From UMGS1649 sp045651205 (GTDB lineage Bacteria; Bacillota; Clostridia; TANB77; CAG-465): a stretch of 31,829 bases of DNA. Where the stretch lies: assembly GCA_045651205.1 (NCBI GenBank), contig JAZRSA010000014.1, positions 1-31,829 on the forward strand, written 5' to 3'. This document shows, piece after piece, positions 22,545 to 30,128 of this stretch (position 1 is its first letter; each line of letters starts with the position of its first letter). Under the pieces are notes generated by a model that did not search any database, was not told the DNA's origin, and worked only from the letters and a program-made list of their open reading frames with translations. The position numbers and the translations under genes are program-made.

Positions 22545-23789
22545 TTGAAAGTAATAATAATAGGAGCAGGACCTGCGGGAATGATGGCGGGTATAAAAGC
22601 TGCAGAAAATGGTAATGAAGTATTAATACTAGAAAAAAATACTATACCAGGTAAAAAATTAAATATAACAGGTAAAGGTAGATGCAATATATCTTTTACA
22701 GGAGATATGGAATATTTCTTATCTAATGTAGTAACAAATCCTAAATTTATGATGAGTAGTATTAATAATTTGGACAACTATTCACTTGTGGATTATGTGA
22801 ATTCTTTAGGTGTAAAAACTAAAGAAGAAAGAGGAAACAGGATATTCTTAGCATCAGATGATGCATCTGAACTTACTGAAGCATTAAAGAAGGAACTAAA
22901 AAGACTTAATGTTAAGATTCAGTATTCAAGTGTTGTTAAGAAAATAAATACAGACAACAATAAAGTTACAGGTATAACACTTGAAGATGGAAGTAAGGTT
23001 AAAGCAGATAAAGTAATACTTGCAGTAGGTGGTAAGAGCTATCCTTTAACAGGTAGTACAGGCGATGGATATACTTTAGCAAGAGAAGTAGGACATACTG
23101 TAACAGATATTAGACCTGCACTTGTGCCATTTAGGCTTAAAGAAACAGATATATGTAAGTTATTAAAAGGTGTAAGTTTAAGAAATGTATCACTTAAAGT
23201 AAATATAGATGGTAAAGAGGTAGATAACCGTTTCGGTGAAATGGTGTTTACAGATAAAGGTATATCTGGACCGATTGTTTTAAGTAGCAGTAGCAAAATA
23301 AATAAAATACAAGATTTAGATATATTAGCTAAAGAAAATAAAGTTAAAGTATATATAGATCTTAAACCAGCATTAGATAAAGAGGAACTATACAAGAGAA
23401 TTACTAGAGATTTTGAGAAGTATTCTAATAAAGAATTTAAGAATAGCTTAGCAGATTTAACAATATCTAGTTTAGTTCCAGTTATAGTTAAATCTAGTAA
23501 AATAGAAGAAACTAAGAAGGTAAACAGTATAACTAAGGAAGAAAAAGAAAGATTAGTAAATACATTTAAGAATCTAGAGTTTACATTTAGTTCGCTTGAA
23601 AGTGTTGCAGTAGGAATAGTAACAAGTGGAGGAGTAAATGTAAAAGAAGTAAGTCCAAAAACTATGGAATCTAAAATAGTAGAAGGATTATACTTTGCAG
23701 GAGAAGTACTAGATGTAGATGCATATACTGGTGGATTTAACCTTCAAATAGCATTTTCAACTGGATATACAGCTGGAATAAATATATAG
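22545..23789 (+). CDS. HI0933/BaiN-like FAD-dependent oxidoreductase
   Basis: The 414-residue flavoprotein opens with the dinucleotide-binding motif IIIGAGPAGMMAGIKAAENG and the family hallmark PGKKLNITGKGRCN. It ends with AGEVLDVDAYTGGFNLQIAF and a GYTAG turn, the C-terminal FAD-contacting region. Members (YhiN, BaiN) are NAD(P)/FAD reductases; BaiN acts on bile acids in one gut clostridium, but that cannot be inferred from family membership alone. I chose TTG 22545 because AAGAGGTG sits 6 bases upstream; a GTG at 22536 would overlap that site. It lies 1 base after the PLP gene stop. Confidence 0.92.
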   Translation: MKVIIIGAGPAGMMAGIKAAENGNEVLILEKNTIPGKKLNITGKGRCNISFTGDMEYFLSNVVTNPKFMMSSINNLDNYSLVDYVNSLGVKTKEERGNRIFLASDDASELTEALKKELKRLNVKIQYSSVVKKINTDNNKVTGITLEDGSKVKADKVILAVGGKSYPLTGSTGDGYTLAREVGHTVTDIRPALVPFRLKETDICKLLKGVSLRNVSLKVNIDGKEVDNRFGEMVFTDKGISGPIVLSSSSKINKIQDLDILAKENKVKVYIDLKPALDKEELYKRITRDFEKYSNKEFKNSLADLTISSLVPVIVKSSKIEETKKVNSITKEEKERLVNTFKNLEFTFSSLESVAVGIVTSGGVNVKEVSPKTMESKIVEGLYFAGEVLDVDAYTGGFNLQIAFSTGYTAGINI

Positions 23790-23806
23790 TTTAGAAAGGA
23801 GAGAGC

Positions 23807-24352
23807 ATGGAGAAGTTTGAACTTGTAGATAGAAGTAATGATAATGTAGTAACAGAAGAACTAATAATAAAAAAATCCAAGTTTATAGCTAAAGTATATT
23901 ATATTAATTCTCAGGAACAAGCAGAAGAAATAATAGCTAAAAATAGAGAAGAATACAAAGATGCAAGACATGTTGTTTATGCATATACATTAAAATCTTC
24001 TGGTAGATTTACAGACGATAAAGAACCACAAGGAACAGCTGGGAAACCTATATATTCTCTTCTAGAAAAAGAAAATGTAATTAATACATTAATAATAGTT
24101 GTAAGATATTTTGGAGGAATACTTTTAGGAGCAGGACCTTTAACAAGATCATATAGTACAGTTGCTAAAGAGGCACTTGCTAAATGCGAGAAACAAAAAT
24201 ATATAGAATACGAAAATAAAACTTTAGAGTGTGAATATAAAGAGGAAGAACAAACAACAAGAACATTAAAACAAAAAGGATGTTTAATAGAAAATATAAT
24301 TCGCACAGATAAAGTAACTATTGAGTATTTAGAACCAAAGGAATGTAAATAA
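23807..24352 (+). CDS. yigZ: YigZ/IMPACT family protein (UPF0029)
   Basis: The 181-residue protein has the UPF0029 domain: KSKFIAKVYYI, DARHVVYAYTL, DDKEPQGTAGKPIYSLLEKE, then VVRYFGGILLGAGPLTRSYS. That covers nearly the whole N-terminal module; the C-terminal ferredoxin-like domain is short compared with the 200-plus residues usual for YigZ. Function is unknown; the eukaryotic homolog IMPACT affects GCN1-GCN2 signalling. ATG 23807 has AAAGGAGAG. It is third in the PLP-flavoprotein operon. Confidence 0.9.
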   Translation: MEKFELVDRSNDNVVTEELIIKKSKFIAKVYYINSQEQAEEIIAKNREEYKDARHVVYAYTLKSSGRFTDDKEPQGTAGKPIYSLLEKENVINTLIIVVRYFGGILLGAGPLTRSYSTVAKEALAKCEKQKYIEYENKTLECEYKEEEQTTRTLKQKGCLIENIIRTDKVTIEYLEPKECK

Positions 24353-24367
24353 AATAAGAGGTGTATT

Positions 24368-24760
24368 ATGAAAAAGATAGTAATGTTATTAATAATATTT
24401 GTACTTGTAGCTATAGTTTTAATAGTTGGAATTAATGTAGTAAAACCAAAAATTGCATCTAAACATTTTCCACATTATGGAGTGAAAACAACATTCTATG
24501 CAACTATTAAAGAGATAACAGAATATAATGGAACGACAACGTTATTAGTAGAAGGATTAGAATCTAATGAAGATATAAATAAAAGAGGAAGATTTTCATT
24601 TAGTATAAACGATACTAAAATACTTTTAAACGACAACGAAGTAGATAAATCATGCTTAAAGAAAGGTATGTTAATTGTAATTGGAGACTATGCTTATGTA
24701 CAAGAAACATATCCAGCAAAACTAGTTAAAGTAAAAAATATTACAATTGTAGAAGAATAG
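24368..24760 (+). CDS. Small anchored protein with predicted OB-like domain
   Basis: The 130-residue protein has an N-terminal membrane helix (about residues 3-23, IVMLLIIFVLVAIVLIVGIN) and an extracytoplasmic beta-rich domain (TFYATIKEITEYNGTTTLLV, GRFSFSINDTKILL, LKKGMLIVIGDYAYVQETYP). The strand pattern and ETYPA/GM-x-I motif resemble small OB-like DUF3221/YobA proteins; this is a tentative match. ATG 24368 follows AAGAGGTG, 15 bases after yigZ. The function is unknown. Confidence 0.65.
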   Translation: MKKIVMLLIIFVLVAIVLIVGINVVKPKIASKHFPHYGVKTTFYATIKEITEYNGTTTLLVEGLESNEDINKRGRFSFSINDTKILLNDNEVDKSCLKKGMLIVIGDYAYVQETYPAKLVKVKNITIVEE

Positions 24761-24789
24761 TTGAAATAATATAAATAAATGTATATAAT
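24761..24789 (+). promoter_or_regulatory. Promoter of the tRNA-like RNA unit
   Basis: TTGAAA and TATAAT are exactly 17 bases apart, right after the preceding stop codon. The predicted start (about 24796) coincides with the 5' end of the tRNA-like fold. Confidence 0.8.
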
Positions 24790-24796
24790 TTAGTTG

Positions 24797-24896
24797 TAGG
24801 CAAGAGTTAGTAGGAAAAACACTCATTTATGGGAGTTACAGGTTCGAGTCCTGTTTGCATATAGAAAGAGGAAGCAATTTATAGCTTCCTCTTTTA
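24797..24896 (+). ncRNA. tRNA-like small RNA with canonical T-arm
   Basis: A 5-bp T-stem (ACAGG with CCTGT) encloses TTCGAGT, giving a textbook B-box GGTTCGAGTCC. Flanking acceptor strands TAGGCAA (24797-24803) and TTGCATA (24855-24861) pair at 6 of 7 positions. A 3-bp D-like stem (GTT with AAC) has a GG-containing loop. The anticodon arm is reduced to ACTC with GAGT around 8 bases, and there is almost no variable loop. At about 66 nt with no encoded CCA it is not a normal tRNA. A GC-rich terminator follows, so the transcript is about 100 nt. It is either a decayed tRNA gene still transcribed or a tRNA-mimic RNA. Confidence 0.6.
24865..24896. terminator. Bidirectional terminator between tRNA-like RNA and mnmA
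   Basis: AAAGAGGAAGC and GCTTCCTCTTT enclose an 8-base loop, with T-runs on both strands. It ends the plus-strand small RNA and the minus-strand mnmA transcript. Confidence 0.9.
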
Positions 24897-24899
24897 TTT

Positions 24900-25976
24900 T
24901 TACTTAATAATTCCACCGCCAAGTACTTTGTTTTCATTATAGAATACAACAGCTTGTCCTGGTGTAACCGCTCTTGCAGGTTCATCAAATACTACTTTAA
25001 CATCTCCGTTTTCTAGTGGTATTAATGTTGCTGCTGCTTTAGGTGCAGAGTAACGTATTTTTACACTTGCTTTAACAGGAGAGTCCAGTTTATCTAATGC
25101 CATAAAATTAACATCAGAACATATTAGGCTATCTGTAAATAGTTCTTCTTTAGGACAAAGGATTACTTCATGATTTGTGTTATCTACTCTTTTTACGTAA
25201 AGAGGGGATTTTAATGAAAGCCCTAAACCTCTTCTTTGACCTACAGTGTAATGTATAATCCCTTTATGCTTGCCATATTTATTTCCTTTAGTATCTACAA
25301 ATTCACCAGGTATATTTTTGTAATTGTAGTTTGTAGTAATAAAGTTTGCGTAATCATTATCTTCTACAAAACATATCTCTTGGCTATCTTTTTTATCTGC
25401 AGTAATAAATCCATTTTCTCTAGCAATTTCACGTATTTCATCTTTAGTGTAATCTCCGAGAGGCATAAGCACATGACTTAATTCATCTTGAGTCATATTG
25501 TATAATACGTAAGTTTGATCTTTGCTTGATGTAACAGATTCTGCTACATAGTATCTATTTGTAGTTTCATCCTTAAGAATTTTTGCATAATGGCCAGTAG
25601 CAATATAGTCTGCATCGTAAAGCTCCATTGCTTTCTTTAACATTAAATTAAACTTAAGATGTTTGTTACAAGCTATACATGGGTTAGGAGTTTTTCCTTC
25701 CATATATTCTTTTGCAAAGTAGTCTATAACTAACTCTTTAAATTCTCTTGTTAAATCTAAAGTATAAAATGGTATTTCTAGTTTATCTGCAACTGCTTTT
25801 GCATCTGTTACTGCAATAGACGAGCCACAAGCCTTATCTTCAGATTTTTTATCGTAAAGTATCATCGTTACACCAATTACATCAAAACCGGCTTGTTTTA
25901 GAAGTAGAGCGCACACAGAACTGTCTACGCCACCGCTTAAACCAACGACAACTTTTTTCTTCTTAGTTTCATTCAT
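24900..25976 (-). CDS. mnmA: tRNA-specific 2-thiouridylase MnmA
   Basis: This 358-residue enzyme thiolates U34 of tRNA-Lys, -Glu and -Gln. The PP-loop SGGVDSS is at residues 14-20. The catalytic Cys pair is Cys100 in TPNPCIACN and Cys202 in SQEICFV. ATGHYAK, SKDQTYVLY and HYTVGQRRGLG are further family blocks. Length is normal. The start ATG 25976 has only a weak GGTG site, but the protein's first strand begins a few residues later, so no alternative fits better. It diverges from spo0A and converges on the tRNA-like RNA. Confidence 0.97.
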   Translation of the reverse strand: MNETKKKKVVVGLSGGVDSSVCALLLKQAGFDVIGVTMILYDKKSEDKACGSSIAVTDAKAVADKLEIPFYTLDLTREFKELVIDYFAKEYMEGKTPNPCIACNKHLKFNLMLKKAMELYDADYIATGHYAKILKDETTNRYYVAESVTSSKDQTYVLYNMTQDELSHVLMPLGDYTKDEIREIARENGFITADKKDSQEICFVEDNDYANFITTNYNYKNIPGEFVDTKGNKYGKHKGIIHYTVGQRRGLGLSLKSPLYVKRVDNTNHEVILCPKEELFTDSLICSDVNFMALDKLDSPVKASVKIRYSAPKAAATLIPLENGDVKVVFDEPARAVTPGQAVVFYNENKVLGGGIIK

Positions 25977-26066
25977 TTCGTTTCACCAATATATATTTTA
26001 CCATAAAAAGATAATCTTTTCAAAGAAAAAGAAATAATATGTGTATATTTGAAAAAATATATCTCA

Positions 26067-26073
26067 TTCGACA
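26067..26073 (-). promoter_or_regulatory. Spo0A box upstream of spo0A
   Basis: TTCGACA is the exact reverse complement of the 0A-box core TGTCGAA, and extends to TTTGTCGAA on the minus strand. It lies about 30 bases before the spo0A -35, a position that fits autoregulation, and it could also affect mnmA. Confidence 0.6.
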
Positions 26074-26103
26074 AATAATTACAAAACTATATAAAATTTA
26101 TGC

Positions 26104-26132
26104 TTGCAAATTGGTAAAAACTGGAGTATAAT
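26104..26132 (+). promoter_or_regulatory. Sigma-A promoter for spo0A
   Basis: TTGCAA and TATAAT with a 17-base spacer; the ATG is about 37 bases after the -10. A 14-base direct repeat overlaps the spacer. Confidence 0.75.
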
Positions 26133-26157
26133 AACGGAGTTGGTTGGCAAAAATTGG
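26111..26157 (+). repeat. Imperfect 14-base direct repeat in the spo0A promoter
   Basis: TTGGTAAAAACTGG (26111-26124) and TTGGCAAAAATTGG (26144-26157) agree at 12 of 14 positions and are 33 bases apart, about three helical turns. One copy is in the promoter spacer, the other just before the ribosome binding site. Confidence 0.6.
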
Positions 26158-26169
26158 GAGGACGATAAA

Positions 26170-26979
26170 ATGGAAGAAAAAATTAAAGTAATGATCGTAG
26201 ACGATAACGTAGAATTTGTAAAGTTATTAACAATGTTTGTTGATTCGCAGAAAGACATGGAAGTTGTAGGAAGTTTAAACGACGGAAGTGCAGTAGTAAC
26301 AAAAATAAAGGAGTGGAAACCTGATGTTTTATTACTAGATATAATAATGCCAGAAAGAGATGGCTTAGCGGTGCTTGGAGACTTGGAAGAAAGCGCCTTA
26401 GAAAAAAGACCTAATATTGTAGTGATGTCTGCAATAGGTCAAGAGAAGATAACAAGTAAAGCAATGGCACTTGGAGCTAGTTACTATGTTATTAAACCAT
26501 TCGACTTAGATACTTTAGTAGAACGTCTAAGAGAATTAAGTGAAAGTACAATGTCTGTTTATGAAAATAAAGGACCAAAGTATGTAACAACAAAAAGTGT
26601 AAAGGTGAATAGTGAACCTATTGAAGTTAAGGTAACAAACCTTATTCATGATTTAGGTGTTCCGGCACATATCAAAGGATATCAATACTTAAGAGAAGCA
26701 ATAATAATGGCAGTAGGAAACCAAGATATAATAAACTCAGTTACAAAAATGATGTATCCGCTTTTAGCTAAAAGATATCAAACAACACCCTCAAGAGTTG
26801 AAAGAGCTATACGTCATGCAATAGAAGTAGCATGGAATAGAGGTGAAATTGCAGTACACGACAAGATATTTGGATATACTGTAAATTCAAATAAAGGAAA
26901 ACCCACGAATAGTGAATTTATAGCACTAATTGCAGATAAGATTAGGCTTGAACATTTAGAATGTGCAACTGTTAGATAA
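26170..26979 (+). CDS. spo0A: Sporulation master regulator Spo0A
   Basis: This 269-residue response regulator has a receiver domain (acidic pocket Asp11-Asp12, phospho-acceptor Asp57 in LLLDIIMPERDG, Lys109 in VIKPFD) and the Spo0A DNA-binding domain. The recognition region TTPSRVERAIRHAIEVAWNR is nearly identical to that of characterised Spo0A proteins. ATG 26170 follows GGGAGG; an upstream in-frame TTG lies before the promoter -10 and is excluded. Unlike in Bacillus, no spoIVB gene lies immediately upstream; mnmA is divergent instead. A sigma-A promoter, a 0A box and a direct repeat form its control region. Confidence 0.98.
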   Translation: MEEKIKVMIVDDNVEFVKLLTMFVDSQKDMEVVGSLNDGSAVVTKIKEWKPDVLLLDIIMPERDGLAVLGDLEESALEKRPNIVVMSAIGQEKITSKAMALGASYYVIKPFDLDTLVERLRELSESTMSVYENKGPKYVTTKSVKVNSEPIEVKVTNLIHDLGVPAHIKGYQYLREAIIMAVGNQDIINSVTKMMYPLLAKRYQTTPSRVERAIRHAIEVAWNRGEIAVHDKIFGYTVNSNKGKPTNSEFIALIADKIRLEHLECATVR

Positions 26980-27053
26980 AATATTAAAGGTATAGATTTT
27001 TAAATTAATATGTGATAGTATCAAAATGTAAAAATACAAAGGAGATAAAGAAA

Positions 27054-27413
27054 ATGTCATTTTTAATAATAATATTATTTTTGATACTTATGGTTATATT
27101 AATAAAAAGCAAATCTAAAGAGGTAAAAGAAAATTCTAAAACTGGTTTTAAAAAAGTGTTATTGGCTATAGTCTTGTTTATAGTTTTATTTTACGCGTAT
27201 GCTATGGCAGTTGGAATTATTTCTTTAATACCATTATATTTTATAGGACGTAGCATAAATACTGGCAATACAGATAGTGGAATTTGGGCATATGGGTTAA
27301 TATTAGCAATAACGATTAGTCCAATATTATCGCTAATTACAACATCTAGAATAATTAATAGCAAAAAAGAAAATAAACATATAGTAGATGTAGAAAATGA
27401 AAAATTAGATTGA
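27054..27413 (+). CDS. Small integral membrane protein of unknown function
   Basis: The 119-residue protein has three or four hydrophobic segments: about residues 2-18 (FLIIILFLILMVILI), 33-64 (LLAIVLFIVLFYAYAMAVGI and on) and 81-101. A Lys-rich loop separates the first two and the tail is charged. I recognise no family. I chose ATG 27054 because AAGGAGA precedes it; TTG/ATG-like starts upstream would add an unlikely hydrophilic extension. No promoter is obvious and no terminator follows spo0A, so some read-through from spo0A is possible. A strong hairpin closes it. Confidence 0.68.
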   Translation: MSFLIIILFLILMVILIKSKSKEVKENSKTGFKKVLLAIVLFIVLFYAYAMAVGIISLIPLYFIGRSINTGNTDSGIWAYGLILAITISPILSLITTSRIINSKKENKHIVDVENEKLD

Positions 27414-27416
27414 TTT

Positions 27417-27447
27417 AAAACAGTACACATTTTGTGTACTGTTTTTT
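27417..27447 (+). terminator. Terminator after the gene at 27054
   Basis: AAAACAGTACACA and TGTGTACTGTTTT around a 3-base loop, followed by more T. Confidence 0.92.
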
Positions 27448-27448
27448 C

Positions 27449-27477
27449 TTGCTTTAATTAAACATTTACTATATAAT
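27449..27477 (+). promoter_or_regulatory. Promoter of the HD-GYP operon
   Basis: TTGCTT and TATAAT with a 17-base spacer, 24 bases before the ATG at 27502. Confidence 0.75.
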
Positions 27478-27501
27478 CTTGGTATATTAAAGAGGTAATA
27501 T

Positions 27502-27774
27502 ATGAAAACAATAGTTAATTGGTCAGTTATATTTGTAGATGATGATGGAGAAGAAGGTGTAGGGATTCTTTTACCAGGTTGTACATTAAAAGGAGAGCTT
27601 ACAGATAATAAGGAAGAAATAATAATAGAAGTAGCAGATGTGGACCTTGGAGATATGACGGTAGTGGATATAAAGGGCGAAACATATAAACTATTAGATG
27701 CTAGCAGAGATTATTTACAAGATTTAAACAAATGTATTGAAATTGGATTAGAAGAAAGAGAAGAATCAAGATGA
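27502..27774 (+). CDS. Acidic 90-residue protein paired with HD-GYP
   Basis: I do not recognise a family. The protein is acidic and predicted beta-rich (TIVNWSVIFVDDDGEEGVG, EEIIIEVADVDLGDMTVVDI), with a helical C-terminus (YLQDLNKCIEIGLEEREES) and no membrane segment. AGAGGT precedes ATG 27502. Its stop overlaps the HD-GYP start (ATGA), so production is coupled and the product may bind or regulate the phosphodiesterase. That partnership is inference from the overlap only. Confidence 0.65.
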   Translation: MKTIVNWSVIFVDDDGEEGVGILLPGCTLKGELTDNKEEIIIEVADVDLGDMTVVDIKGETYKLLDASRDYLQDLNKCIEIGLEEREESR

Positions 27775-28421
27775 CAGAGATAAAAGATCATAAGAAAACA
27801 TATAAGCAATTGTCTAAAAATATACGTAGACAATTGGAAAAATTAGATAATTTAGATATATATACTTCAAGACATGTACATAGTGTACCACAAATAGTAG
27901 GTAAAATTTGTGATAAACTAGGATTAACAAAATCAGAGAAGAAATTCTATATCGAATGTGCATATTTACATGATATAGGAAAAATATTTATACCTTCAGA
28001 AATATTGCAAAAACCAGGCAAATTAACCGAAGAAGAATATGAAATTATGAAAACACACACTACAAAAGGTGAGGATTTTTGCAATTCAATACAAGCATTA
28101 GATAGGTATTCCACTGCAGCAGGATGCCATCATGAAAACAGTGATGGAAGTGGCTATCCAGATGGAATAACAGAAATACCTTTAGAAGCAGAATTAATAA
28201 AAATAGCAGATATTTATGATGCTTTGTTAAATAAAAGACAATATAAAGAACAAATAGAGATTATAAAAGCGTTAGATATATTGAAAGAAACATTAATAGA
28301 TAGAAACCTTGCAAATCCAACAATATTTGAAGCATTATTGGACGTAATATTAGAAGAAAGAGAACTTACTAAAGAAGAATATATACATATAGTTAGAATG
28401 AAACAAGCAATAGATGGATAG
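27771..28421 (+). CDS. HD-GYP phosphodiesterase, stand-alone
   Basis: The 216-residue protein is almost only an HD-GYP domain, the family that hydrolyses c-di-GMP or related cyclic dinucleotides. Motifs: His35/His37 near TSRHVHSV, His67-Asp68 (YLHDIGKIFIP), His96 (KTHTTKGE), His120-His121 (CHHENSDGSGYPDG) and Asp147 (KIADIYDAL). The GYP signature at 128-130 is intact and all metal ligands appear present, so this copy should be active, unlike the two degenerate c-di-GMP-type domains elsewhere in the window. No sensor domain is attached, so regulation must come from partners such as the coupled 90-residue protein. Confidence 0.92.
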   Translation: MTEIKDHKKTYKQLSKNIRRQLEKLDNLDIYTSRHVHSVPQIVGKICDKLGLTKSEKKFYIECAYLHDIGKIFIPSEILQKPGKLTEEEYEIMKTHTTKGEDFCNSIQALDRYSTAAGCHHENSDGSGYPDGITEIPLEAELIKIADIYDALLNKRQYKEQIEIIKALDILKETLIDRNLANPTIFEALLDVILEERELTKEEYIHIVRMKQAIDG

Positions 28422-28431
28422 GAGTGGGATT

Positions 28432-28923
28432 ATGAAGAATAAAAATACAAAGAAAAAAGTAAAAGAATATAATATTGTTAAGAAATGGGTAATAATAACT
28501 ATAGCAATTATATTATTAAGTAGTGCTTTAGTATTGTTAATATTTAAAGATAAATTATTTAATACACATATAATAGGTGAATACTTTAAATTAACAGAAA
28601 TAGCAGAATATAAAGAAAATGTAAAAGAAAGAAAAATAGAAAGAATAGGAATAATATCTTCTAACACAAACTATGAAGCAACAGAAAAAAAAGACATCAA
28701 AAAAATATTAGAATTTATACATTCAATGGAAGGTTCAGTTATAAAAGATGAAGTTGCAAGTGCGGTTTCAAATACATATGGTATAGTACTATATTATAAA
28801 GATAATACAAATACAATAATAACAATAGGACCAAATGAATTTGCGGTAGCTGATTCAGCATATTACAAAAACAAAAGTACATATTATGGATTATTACAAG
28901 AATTGTTAAAAGAATTAATGTAA
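28432..28923 (+). CDS. Anchored protein of unknown function after HD-GYP
   Basis: The 163-residue protein has a basic N-terminus, one membrane helix (about residues 18-40, KWVIITIAIILLSSALVLLI) and an extracytoplasmic domain of about 120 residues. Features are IERIGIIS, KKILEFIHSMEG, and a strand region TYGIVLYYKDNTNTIITIGP, reminiscent of small exported domains that follow a helix-strand-strand pattern. No family is recognised. ATG 28432 has TAGGAGTG just after the HD-GYP stop, so it is third in the operon. A terminator-like hairpin follows. Confidence 0.68.
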   Translation: MKNKNTKKKVKEYNIVKKWVIITIAIILLSSALVLLIFKDKLFNTHIIGEYFKLTEIAEYKENVKERKIERIGIISSNTNYEATEKKDIKKILEFIHSMEGSVIKDEVASAVSNTYGIVLYYKDNTNTIITIGPNEFAVADSAYYKNKSTYYGLLQELLKELM

Positions 28924-28928
28924 AATAA

Positions 28929-28955
28929 AAAGACAACACATTGTGTTGTCTTTAA
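28929..28955 (+). terminator. Probable terminator after the gene at 28432
   Basis: AAGACAACACA pairs perfectly with TGTGTTGTCTT around a 1-3 base loop. Only three T follow, so termination may be partial. Confidence 0.7.
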
Positions 28956-28969
28956 TTATGCACTAATAC

Positions 28970-28998
28970 TTGAAAATTAGTCTACATAATGGTAAAAT
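28970..28998 (+). promoter_or_regulatory. Promoter for prfA
   Basis: TTGAAA and TAAAAT with a 17-base spacer, 22 bases before the ATG. Confidence 0.78.
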
Positions 28999-29019
28999 AT
29001 ACTAGCGAGGAGAGATAAA

Positions 29020-30078
29020 ATGTTAGATAAATTAGAAGCTGTAGAAGCTAGATATGAAGAATTAAATAAATTAATATCTGATCCAGAAGTAATATCTGAT
29101 CAAAATTCTTTCAAAAAATACATGAAAGAACAATCAGGACTTGTGGATGTTGTAGAAAAATATAGAGAATACAAGAAAGTTAAACAAAACATGGATGATG
29201 CAGAAGAAATGATGTCTGATCCAGAAATGAAAGAAATGGCAGAAATGGAATACTACGAATCTAAAGAAAAGTTACAAGTTTTAGAAGAAGAATTAAAAAT
29301 ATTACTTCTACCTAAAGATGTAAATGACGATAACAACGTTATCATAGAAATTCGTGGTGGAGCAGGTGGAGATGAAGCTGCACTTTTTGCTCACACATTA
29401 TACAGAATGTATTCAATGTATGCAGACTTAAATAGATGGCAAGTTGAAGTTTTAGATATAAATGAAACTGAACTTGGTGGTATTAAGGAAATATCATTTG
29501 CTATAAAAGGTAAAGGTGCGTATAGCAAACTTAAATTCGAAAGTGGAGTACATAGAGTACAACGTGTGCCTGAAACAGAAGCAAGTGGAAGAATACACAC
29601 TTCAACAGTTACTGTAGCCGTACTTCCAGAAGTAGACGAAGTAGAAGTTGAAATAGTTCAAAGTGACCTTAAGATAGATACATATAGAGCAAGTGGAGCA
29701 GGTGGACAACACGTTAATAAAACAGAATCTGCAGTAAGAATTACACACATACCAACAGGAATAATAGTAGCAAGCCAATCTGAAAGATCACAAATACAAA
29801 ATAGAGAATCTTGTATGAAGATGCTTAGAGCAAAACTTTATGAAGTAATGCAAGAGAAACAAAACCAAGAGTTGGCTAATACTAGAAAACTACAAGTAGG
29901 TAGTGGTGCAAGAAGCGAAAAGATAAGAACATACAACTTCCCACAAGGAAGAGTAACAGACCATAGAATAAACTTTACAATGTATCAATTAGAAACATTT
30001 GTAAACGGAAACATGGATTCTATGATAGAAGCACTTCAAGCATTTGATAAAGCTGAAAGACTACAAGCTGGAGAATAA
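29020..30078 (+). CDS. prfA: Peptide chain release factor 1
   Basis: This 352-residue factor ends translation at UAA and UAG. The codon-reading tripeptide PET is at residues 184-186 (RVPETEASGRIHTS), the RF1 type rather than the SPF of RF2. The catalytic GGQ is at 228-230 (SGAGGQHVNKTESAVR). RGGAGGDEAALFA is the domain 2 start. ATG 29020 has GAGGAG. It has its own promoter and terminator. No prmC methyltransferase gene, its frequent neighbour, is adjacent. Confidence 0.98.
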   Translation: MLDKLEAVEARYEELNKLISDPEVISDQNSFKKYMKEQSGLVDVVEKYREYKKVKQNMDDAEEMMSDPEMKEMAEMEYYESKEKLQVLEEELKILLLPKDVNDDNNVIIEIRGGAGGDEAALFAHTLYRMYSMYADLNRWQVEVLDINETELGGIKEISFAIKGKGAYSKLKFESGVHRVQRVPETEASGRIHTSTVTVAVLPEVDEVEVEIVQSDLKIDTYRASGAGGQHVNKTESAVRITHIPTGIIVASQSERSQIQNRESCMKMLRAKLYEVMQEKQNQELANTRKLQVGSGARSEKIRTYNFPQGRVTDHRINFTMYQLETFVNGNMDSMIEALQAFDKAERLQAGE

Positions 30079-30082
30079 AATG

Positions 30083-30116
30083 AATAGCGAGCAAATTAAA
30101 TTGCTCGCTATTTTTA
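30083..30116 (+). terminator. Terminator after prfA
   Basis: AATAGCGAGCAA and TTGCTCGCTATT around a 6-base loop, followed by T-rich sequence. It may also serve the convergent minus-strand genes. Confidence 0.92.
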
Positions 30117-30128
30117 TATATTTAACAG

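Noticed and set aside
22545..23789. Naming the flavoprotein as a bile-acid reductase (BaiN).
   Set aside because: The family is broad and only one studied member has that role; no other bile-acid genes are nearby.
24797..24862. Calling the tRNA-like element a functional tRNA.
   Set aside because: The anticodon stem has only 4 bp with an 8-base loop, the variable region is nearly absent, there is an acceptor mismatch and no CCA, so an anticodon cannot be assigned.
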